NCBI GenBank assembly: GCA_026392255.1
Contig: JAPLCJ010000031.1
Location: forward strand, 1 to 38,199
DNA from: Solirubrobacterales bacterium
GTDB taxonomy: Bacteria; Actinomycetota; Thermoleophilia; Solirubrobacterales; Solirubrobacteraceae
Reading direction: 5' to 3'
Length of the DNA: 38,199 bases
Made by a program: the position numbers and the translations under genes. A model generated the notes under the pieces. That model made no database searches and was not told the origin of the DNA. It saw only the letters and a list, made by a program, of their open reading frames with translations. Below, piece after piece: positions 32,541 to 38,199 of this stretch; positions within the stretch are counted from its first letter, which is position 1; each line of letters opens with the position of its first letter.

Positions 32541-32563
32541 GCGGGCGGTCATTGGCCACCCGC
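32541..32563 (+). terminator. Weak hairpin after the sigma factor gene
   Basis: GCGGGCGG and CCACCCGC pair with one mismatch around a seven-base loop, 36 bases past the stop. There is no T-run, so its role as a terminator is doubtful. Confidence 0.25.
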
Positions 32564-32602
32564 TGGGTGCTCATGGGCGCGGGTGCCGCTAGCGTCCGCT
32601 GA

Positions 32603-34108
32603 GTGGAAGCGTCAAAGCAGAACACACGCCTGTGGTGGGGGGCTGTTTTCGCCCTCGCCCTGTTGGGCTTTGCTCTCCGCGCCTATGGCTCTGGCGAGAG
32701 CCCTGCTGGCGACGAACTGACGATGTACACGCTGGTTCACAACCGGTCGTTCGGTTCGATGATGACTCTCGTCGTGGATCAGGAAAAGACTCCGCCGCTT
32801 GGCTTCGCTCTCTCCTGGCTAGGCAGCAGGTTGGGGCCAGCTGACACCTGGATGAGGGCCCCATCAGTTCTGGCAGGGACCGCACTTGTGCCGCTCGTGG
32901 CCCTGCTGGGCACTAGGACTGCCAGCCGTGCAGCGGGGCTGGTGGCCGCGGCCCTTGTTGCTGTCAGCCCTTTCCTCCTCTTCTACGGGATCGAGTCGCG
33001 CTCATATGCGCTGGCAGCCTGCTTCAGCTGCGCAAGTCTTGTCCTGCTCCTGAGGGCAACAGAGGACGAACGACCTGGTGCAGGCCCATGGGTTGCTTGG
33101 TCGGTTGCTGCCTTGGCCGCTTTCCTGTCGCACTACACAGCAGTCTTTGTGATTGCCGCGAGCATTGTGTGGGTACTGATCGCACGACCCAATGCACGCA
33201 AGGCCATCCTGCTCTCCTGCGGGGGTATCGCATTGGCCCTGCTGCCGTGGTTGCCATCGTTCCTCACTCAGCTGAGCCACTCTGGTGACGAGGCCCGCCG
33301 GGTTGCCTCCCTTGCCCCACTTGGCTTAAGCAGCGTCTGGGAGGTCCTCTCACGCTCATTGGTAGGCCATCCGGTCTGGTCATCACTTAGGGCAGTAACG
33401 CTGCAGGAAGTGCCTGGGACGACTGGTTTGGTGTTGATCCTCACCGGCGTCGGGGTAGCCACGGTTAGCTTGGCCGTTCAGGCTGCCCGCGGCGAGCGCC
33501 CAAAGCCCAACGCACTTCATGGGCTCTTGCTACTTACCGCCACCGCGTCGATCGTCGGCCTGATCATCGGCAGCCTGCGGCCCCAGCACTCCATGCTGCT
33601 TCCACGCAACGCAATCTGTTCACTCCCGTCGATTGCAGTTCTGACCGGGCTTCTGCTGACAAGGCAGCCCAAAGCCCTTGCCTTGGTGGTCAGCCTTCTG
33701 GTGGCCATCGGCCTGCTACTTGGCAGCGTGACCTCATTACGCGACCTCAACCGGCCCAACATGCGGGCGGCAGCCCATGCGATTGAAGGGCGTTGGAAAC
33801 CTGGCGATGCGCTCCTTGAGTCCATCTACTTCAATGGCCCACCGACTGACCTCACCGCGCACCTAAGCCCCGAGCTGCGCAAGCAGCTGCAAATCACACG
33901 CGAGGTCGGGACCAAGCCGTTTGACCAGGCGGTATGGATTGGCCAGACAGTCTTCACTGTCGGCCCTGTTAGCCCCCGCACGGGCCCACCACTTGGACCG
34001 CCAGCGAACTTGAAGTCCCACTTCAAGGCTGTCTGGACGCAGACTTGGAAAGGCCTGCTCCCAGTGACAGCAACCGAGTGGCAGCCTGACACCGCGAGGA
34101 AGCGATGA
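32603..34108 (+). CDS. GT-C glycosyltransferase-like membrane protein, copy 1
   Basis: A 501-residue protein with 10-12 hydrophobic segments, in the mannosyltransferase/ArnT-like (GT-C) class that moves sugars from polyprenyl phosphates outside the membrane. The acidic first-loop motif is ESPAGDEL (Asp37/Glu38), followed by HNRSFGSM, EKTPPLGFALSW, ADTWMRAPSVLAGTALVP and SPFLLFYGIESRSYALA. The hydrophilic last 120 residues face outside. The start is GTG 32603. Its stop overlaps the start of a paralogue as ATGA. Donor and acceptor are unknown; cell-envelope glycan or lipid is likely. Confidence 0.83.
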   Translation: MEASKQNTRLWWGAVFALALLGFALRAYGSGESPAGDELTMYTLVHNRSFGSMMTLVVDQEKTPPLGFALSWLGSRLGPADTWMRAPSVLAGTALVPLVALLGTRTASRAAGLVAAALVAVSPFLLFYGIESRSYALAACFSCASLVLLLRATEDERPGAGPWVAWSVAALAAFLSHYTAVFVIAASIVWVLIARPNARKAILLSCGGIALALLPWLPSFLTQLSHSGDEARRVASLAPLGLSSVWEVLSRSLVGHPVWSSLRAVTLQEVPGTTGLVLILTGVGVATVSLAVQAARGERPKPNALHGLLLLTATASIVGLIIGSLRPQHSMLLPRNAICSLPSIAVLTGLLLTRQPKALALVVSLLVAIGLLLGSVTSLRDLNRPNMRAAAHAIEGRWKPGDALLESIYFNGPPTDLTAHLSPELRKQLQITREVGTKPFDQAVWIGQTVFTVGPVSPRTGPPLGPPANLKSHFKAVWTQTWKGLLPVTATEWQPDTARKR

Positions 34109-35595
34109 CCCTCTCCCAAGATCGCCGCTGGTGGCTGCTGATCGGCCTGTTCACAGCGCTGGCTTTCGTGCTCCGGTTTGTTGGCGCGCAGGAGAGTCCT
34201 GCTGGCGATGAGCTCTACCTCTACGAGTTGATCCACAACCGGTCCTTTGGGTCGATGCTCAACGCGGTAATTCACCAGGAGAAGACACCACCATTGGGCT
34301 TTGCCTTGTCGTGGACTGCCGCGCACATTTCGCCCGCTGACCTCTGGATGCGTGCCCCTTCCGTGCTTGCTGGAACAGCACTCGTTCCGGTTACCGCACT
34401 CCTGGCACGCCGGGTCTTTGGCGCTCCCGCCGCATTAGCCGCTGGGGCGATTGTGGCCGTCAGTCCCTTCCTGCTGTTCTACGGCGTTGAGGCCCGCGCC
34501 TACTCCCTAGCTGCATTGCTGGTTACCGGAGCTGCCCTTGTCGTGCTCAAAGCAACTGAGCCAGAGGCAAGACCGCGGAATTGGATTCTCTTCGCGGTTC
34601 TTGCCGTGTCAGCAGCGTTGACGCATTACACAACCGTTTTTGCACTCGCAGTAATCGTCGTGTGGGCCTTCATTGCCCGCCCCAACTGCCGCCGGCATTT
34701 GGGACTGGCTGTCGGGGCCGCTGGCCTGGCCTTCCTCACTTGGGTCCCATCGTTCCTGACTCAGTTTGGCCATGCCAGTGATGAGGCGCGCCGGATTGCT
34801 GACCAGGCACCACTGACGGTCGAGACTCTGGGCCGGATGCTTGGCCGGGCATCAATTGGCCATCCCTTCCTTGGGCTTGGCGAAATCCCTAGGGCGCTGG
34901 CCATCGGGCTGATCCTCGCCGGCCTGCTGAGGGCTGGTATTCCAGCGCTGGTGGCGGTGGCCAAAACTGGCCGGCCACTGCCCCGACCACGCTCTGAGGT
35001 TGTCTTGGTGCTCGCACTCGCAGTGGTCACTCTCCTGGGGCTGATCGTGTCCAGCCTGCAGCCAAACCGTTCGCTCTTGCTGACGCGCAACCTGATGGCG
35101 TCGATTCCCGCTTGGGCGATTCTTGCTGGGTCGTTGACAGCACGCCCGCGGTGGCCGGTGAACCTGATCACGGCTGGCGCAGTGGTAGCCGGGTTGGGGA
35201 TCGGCAGTTACTTGGAGCTAACTCAGTACCAGCGCCCCGACATGATTTCCGCCGCACAGGGCATCGAGCAACGCTGGAAGCCGGGGGACAAAGTCCTTGA
35301 AGCCGCCTATGCGACCGGCCCACCGCTTGACCGAGACCTAGCCATTCAACTCTCTGGTGGTTCATTGGCCGCACTGCAGCTGACCCGCAATGTGGGCCTC
35401 AAACCGTTCGCACAGGCACTCAAGGACGGGTCAAGTGTCTTCACGGTCGCACCCATGGCCGGTTACACCGTTGAGCCCCTCGGTCCACCCGAGGGCCTCA
35501 AAACTCGCTTCCGGATGGTGTGGTCGCAACGGTGGCAAGGCTTAGTAGACGTGGACGCAGCACAGTGGACTCCGGTCCGCCAGCCGTCTCGATAA
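34105..35595 (+). CDS. GT-C glycosyltransferase-like membrane protein, copy 2
   Basis: A 496-residue paralogue of the preceding gene, sharing ESPAGDEL (Asp35/Glu36), HNRSFGSM, QEKTPPLGFALSW, ADLWMRAPSVLAGTALVP and SPFLLFYGVEARAYSLA in the same order and spacing. It also shares the C-terminal pattern GIEQRWKPGDKVLEAAY. The two are coupled through the ATGA overlap and may work on successive sugars or as a pair. Divergence is even along the length, so this is not a fresh duplication. The beta-carbonic anhydrase follows after 11 bases. Confidence 0.83.
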   Translation: MTLSQDRRWWLLIGLFTALAFVLRFVGAQESPAGDELYLYELIHNRSFGSMLNAVIHQEKTPPLGFALSWTAAHISPADLWMRAPSVLAGTALVPVTALLARRVFGAPAALAAGAIVAVSPFLLFYGVEARAYSLAALLVTGAALVVLKATEPEARPRNWILFAVLAVSAALTHYTTVFALAVIVVWAFIARPNCRRHLGLAVGAAGLAFLTWVPSFLTQFGHASDEARRIADQAPLTVETLGRMLGRASIGHPFLGLGEIPRALAIGLILAGLLRAGIPALVAVAKTGRPLPRPRSEVVLVLALAVVTLLGLIVSSLQPNRSLLLTRNLMASIPAWAILAGSLTARPRWPVNLITAGAVVAGLGIGSYLELTQYQRPDMISAAQGIEQRWKPGDKVLEAAYATGPPLDRDLAIQLSGGSLAALQLTRNVGLKPFAQALKDGSSVFTVAPMAGYTVEPLGPPEGLKTRFRMVWSQRWQGLVDVDAAQWTPVRQPSR

Positions 35596-35606
35596 CCTGA
35601 CATCTA

Positions 35607-36101
35607 ATGCAGGAATCAGAACGACACGACGGTTTCGAAGACGGCCACATTGCCCCAGCGGAAATGTACGCGCCACCGCGCCGCAAACTTGCCGTGCTGA
35701 CATGCATGGACGCGCGGATTGACCTCGACGCACTGTTTGAACTCAAGCTTGGTGATGCCCACGTGATCCGCAATGCGGGCGGCATCGCAACTGAGGACGC
35801 AATCCGCTCACTGGCCGCGTCACAGCGCCTACTTGAGACCGAAGAGATTCTTGTAATCCAGCACACCGACTGTGGCGTTCACCGCATCAGCCCGTTGGAG
35901 TTCGCTGCCCAGATCGGCGCCGACACCGGCGAGACTCCTGACTGGGACGTGCCTGTGACGGACTCGCCAGCAACAACCCTCGCGATGACGCTTGAGATCC
36001 TGCGCAACAGTAAGGCTCTGCCCCACCGGGATCGCATCCGCGGCTCAGTCCTCAACCTTGCTACCGGTTACCTGATCGACGAAGAGGCCGTCGGCTCCTA
36101 A
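35607..36101 (+). CDS. Beta-carbonic anhydrase
   Basis: A 164-residue zinc enzyme interconverting CO2 and bicarbonate. The ligands are Cys33 (in TCMDARID, with the Asp35/Arg37 dyad), His86 and Cys89 in QHTDCG. The order and the NAGG motif (IRNAGGIATED) fit the small beta class found in Gram-positives. Bicarbonate is needed by biotin carboxylases, which may matter given the carboxylase genes here, though that link is only contextual. It is the last gene of a probable unit with the two glycosyltransferases. Confidence 0.92.
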   Translation: MQESERHDGFEDGHIAPAEMYAPPRRKLAVLTCMDARIDLDALFELKLGDAHVIRNAGGIATEDAIRSLAASQRLLETEEILVIQHTDCGVHRISPLEFAAQIGADTGETPDWDVPVTDSPATTLAMTLEILRNSKALPHRDRIRGSVLNLATGYLIDEEAVGS

Positions 36102-36131
36102 CCCGGTCTGGCGCTAACGCGTCAGCAGCAG

Positions 36132-36569
36132 TTAGGCAGAGAGGTAAGTCGTAAGCCCGGCGAGTGCCTTCTTGGCAATCCCGTCAAACACAACGCCAAG
36201 CAGTGGGTCCATCAAGCGCAGTGGCCCTTTGAGGGTGAGGTCAGCGTGATAGTTGAGGCGGCTGCCGTCCCCGTGTGGTTCGACAGTGATCTCGTCAACT
36301 GAGACAACGGTGGCGTTCTCGCCCCGCAGGACAACACGCTTACCGGGTGTGAACTCGGTGATCTCGTAGATCAATTCACTCTTGGTCTTCATGAATGCGG
36401 CGACAACACGGAACTTGGCGCCAATCTCGATTGCCTCTCCATCCTCGCCAAGCCGGTCGGCTTCAATAACGCCTGGATCCCACTGTTCTGTGGTTGAAAA
36501 GTCTGAAACACGGCGGAAGACCTCTTCCGCTGCGAGTGGACTATCGACGGTTCCATGTGCTGTGGCCAT
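36132..36569 (-). CDS. SRPBCC (START/polyketide cyclase-like) protein
   Basis: A 145-residue helix-grip-fold protein: VDSPLAAEEVFRRVSDFSTTEQWDPGVIEADRL at the start of the fold (span 8-40), FTPGKRVVLRGEN and SRLNYHADLTLKGPLRLMDPLL near the end. The fold makes a hydrophobic pocket for lipids or small molecules. No catalytic residue can be assigned. GGTGAG lies four bases before the ATG at 36569. It converges on the carbonic anhydrase, and its start faces the response regulator. Confidence 0.83.
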   Translation of the reverse strand: MATAHGTVDSPLAAEEVFRRVSDFSTTEQWDPGVIEADRLGEDGEAIEIGAKFRVVAAFMKTKSELIYEITEFTPGKRVVLRGENATVVSVDEITVEPHGDGSRLNYHADLTLKGPLRLMDPLLGVVFDGIAKKALAGLTTYLSA

Positions 36570-36646
36570 GTACTCACCGTATCCGATGGCGAGACTCCGT
36601 ACTGGCCAACTACGGCGAAGGCTCTGTGGGCATACTGTTACTGCTT

Positions 36647-37351
36647 ATGGGATCAGGCAATAGTCAACCTGAGCGGCAACCGCTGGTCTTGGTTGTCGAC
36701 GATGACGAGGCAATCCGCAAAGCTCTTGAAACCGCCCTGCGTGGTGAAGGGCTAACCGTTCGATCAGTACCCGATGGGGTCCGCGCCCTTGCCGCAGTGG
36801 AGATAGACCCCCCAGCATTGGTGATCCTTGATGTGACGATGCCCGGCATCGATGGCGTGGAGGTAACACGCAAGATCCGCGGTTCAGGGGAAGACCTGCC
36901 GATTCTTATCCTCTCAGCCCGCGACGGAGTAGATGACCGCGTTGCTGGCCTTGAAGCCGGCGCCGACGACTACCTGACTAAGCCCTTCGCCCTCGAGGAA
37001 CTCTTGGCGAGGGTGCGCGCATTACTGCGACGGCGGCCCGAGCACTCCGGCAGCATCACGCGCGAGGTCGGCTCACTCCGGCTTGACCCTCAGAAACGCA
37101 AGGCGTGGATGCACGGACGGGAGCTAGACCTGACCGGTCGCGAGTTTGATCTGCTCGAAGCATTCATTTCCAATCCTGGTCTTGTGCTCTCCCGCGAGAC
37201 CCTCCTAGACCTTGTCTGGGGTTACTCCTTCGACGTCCGGACCAATGTTGTTGACGTGTTCGTTGGCTACCTTCGCAAAAAGCTTGAAGATGGCGGCCTG
37301 CCCCGCGTTATCCACACCGTTAGAGGACAAGGCTTCGCGCTGAGGACCTAA
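36647..37351 (+). CDS. OmpR/PhoB-family response regulator
   Basis: A 234-residue two-domain regulator. The receiver (residues 12-125) has Asp18-20 (VVDDDEA), phospho-acceptor Asp62 in VILDVTMPGIDG, and Lys112 in YLTKPFALEELLARV. The winged-helix output domain has LDLTGREFDLLEAFISNPGLVLSRE (span about 160-184) and VDVFVGYLRKKLED. The frame runs upstream to 36494 over the SRPBCC gene, but the receiver begins normally after ATG 36647. No ribosome site is seen; TACTGT at 36633-36638 might be a -10 for a leaderless message. Its stop overlaps the kinase start (TAATG). Confidence 0.92.
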   Translation: MGSGNSQPERQPLVLVVDDDEAIRKALETALRGEGLTVRSVPDGVRALAAVEIDPPALVILDVTMPGIDGVEVTRKIRGSGEDLPILILSARDGVDDRVAGLEAGADDYLTKPFALEELLARVRALLRRRPEHSGSITREVGSLRLDPQKRKAWMHGRELDLTGREFDLLEAFISNPGLVLSRETLLDLVWGYSFDVRTNVVDVFVGYLRKKLEDGGLPRVIHTVRGQGFALRT

Positions 37352-38199
37352 TGCGGCCTCGGTTCCTGTCCAGTCTGCGTGCGCGTGTCGCGCTGGTAGT
37401 GATTTTCTCCACGGCACTCACTCTGGGCGCCGTGGGATATGCCGTGGTCCGTAGTTACCAAGCTGGTGACCTGAGTCGTATTGACACAGCGCTTGAGTCA
37501 CGCGGAAAGCGTGTCGGTGACGCTCTCGCTGACTACACCAAGACACCAGGCCAGCCAGAAGGCGGTGGGGAGCGCCCTCAAGGAGAAACTAGTGAAGCCG
37601 CCCCACTTACCTTGGCTGCCGTTGGCTTCGACGCAGAATCCACATTTGGTGACCCGGGCGGCCTAGTGGTGACCTTGCGCGGCAAGACTCTCCTCCAGTC
37701 TGGGCGCATTCCAGGGCAAGCACTGGCGTCAGCCCAGACCGGCCTTAGAACGCTCTCCACCCCCGAGACCGGTGACTGGCGCGTCCTGTCACTCGATGCC
37801 AGCGGTGCGCGCATCGTCACCGCCACGCCGCTTGGGGCAACAGAGCGTCGTGTCCATGACCTAACCGAACGCGCTCTGCTCCTTGGCCTCGCTGGCCTGC
37901 TTGGCGCTGCGCTTCTTGGGTGGGTGCTTGCCGGCCTCGCAACCGCATCGATCCGTCGGCTACGTGACTCCGCGGATCAGGTATCGGGAACTGAGGACCT
38001 TGACATCCGCGTACCTGAGCCATCAAGCCCCGCAGAGGTCGCTGCCCTTGCTCACGGCGTCAATCAGATGCTCGAGCGGCTTGAGCATTCCCACGCGGAC
38101 ACAGCCCAAGCACGTGATGCGGCTCGCCGTTTCGCAGCCGAAGCAGGTCACGAACTACGCACGCCAATGACCGCGATCGGCACCAATCTTGACCTTCTC
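37351..38199 (+). CDS. Sensor histidine kinase, N-terminal part (runs off right edge)
   Basis: An open frame of 283 codons without a stop. A first membrane helix at about 11-33 (VALVVIFSTALTLGAVGYAVV) is followed by an extracellular region of about 140 residues with a disordered Gly/Pro/Glu-rich stretch (TPGQPEGGGERPQGE). A second helix lies at about 173-197, then a HAMP linker and the start of the kinase core with His267 in FAAEAGHELRTPMTAI, the autophosphorylation site. The ATPase domain lies beyond the window. The ATG shares one base with the regulator stop, so the pair is coupled. The signal it senses cannot be told. Confidence 0.93.
   Translation, partial: MRPRFLSSLRARVALVVIFSTALTLGAVGYAVVRSYQAGDLSRIDTALESRGKRVGDALADYTKTPGQPEGGGERPQGETSEAAPLTLAAVGFDAESTFGDPGGLVVTLRGKTLLQSGRIPGQALASAQTGLRTLSTPETGDWRVLSLDASGARIVTATPLGATERRVHDLTERALLLGLAGLLGAALLGWVLAGLATASIRRLRDSADQVSGTEDLDIRVPEPSSPAEVAALAHGVNQMLERLEHSHADTAQARDAARRFAAEAGHELRTPMTAIGTNLDLL

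Noticed and set aside
36494-36646. Upstream extension of the response regulator
   Set aside because: It would overlap the SRPBCC gene on the other strand, and the receiver domain begins directly after ATG 36647.

Overview
The window looks like a chromosomal segment of an actinobacterium of moderately high GC content, judged by eye at somewhat under 60%. The best guess is a Thermoleophilia/Solirubrobacterales-like lineage, but no rRNA or other taxonomic marker is present to confirm it. The guess rests on gene content: two IVD/LCAD-type acyl-CoA dehydrogenases, a stand-alone biotin carrier protein, paired acyltransferase-3 genes, a secreted PLA2-like protein, frequent GTG/TTG starts and a primary-type sigma factor. 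Genes are tightly packed. No gene-free stretch exceeds 300 bases (the longest is 31270-31497) and I see no tRNA, rRNA, IS element, prophage or CRISPR array.

Layout. 1-494: the 3' end of a kelch-repeat protein. 491-4981 (-): an operon of crotonase, acyl-CoA carboxyltransferase, BKACE (DUF849) and CaiB/BaiF CoA-transferase. 5168-7567 (+): two acyl-CoA dehydrogenases diverging from that operon. 7603-8794 (-): a VapBC toxin-antitoxin pair and a secreted PLA2-like protein. 8938-9765: an SDR closed by a textbook terminator. 9842-12332: two convergent, overlapping acyltransferase-3 membrane proteins. 12382-15440: an enoyl-CoA isomerase-like crotonase, a degenerate SDR, a metallo-beta-lactamase-fold hydrolase and a PlsC-like acyltransferase. 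15485-16960 (-): glycerol kinase. 17060-18057: a 70-residue biotin carrier protein and a methylmalonyl-CoA decarboxylase-like crotonase. 18095-19000: a secreted CHAP-domain protein. 19121-23726: biotin genes bioB-bioF-bioD-bioA. 23870-26447: rubredoxin (-), then NUDIX, a MobA/beta-grasp fusion and an SDR (+). 26453-31269 (-): ZIP transporter, CcdA, a molybdopterin oxidoreductase and a metallo-beta-lactamase-fold hydrolase. 31498-32505: sigma factor. 32603-35595: two tandem GT-C glycosyltransferases. 35607-36569: beta-carbonic anhydrase and an SRPBCC protein. 36647-38199: a two-component system, with the kinase running off the right edge.

How it fits together. Much of the window concerns acyl-CoA catabolism and its cofactors. 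The left operon plus the two dehydrogenases could form a route of dehydrogenation, hydration/isomerisation, biotin-dependent carboxylation, beta-keto-acid cleavage and CoA transfer. The carboxyltransferase needs a biotinylated carrier. A free-standing one lies about 13 kb away, followed by the four late biotin genes; the biotin carboxylase is not in the window. A second theme is molybdenum: a MobA-like protein fused to a ubiquitin-like domain lies near a bis-MGD oxidoreductase. No clearly new system is apparent. The most unusual items are the BKACE-containing carboxylase operon, the MobA fusion, an SDR that has lost its catalytic residues, a sigma-factor promoter abutting the start codon, and a hairpin that may set the ribosome-site spacing of bioA.
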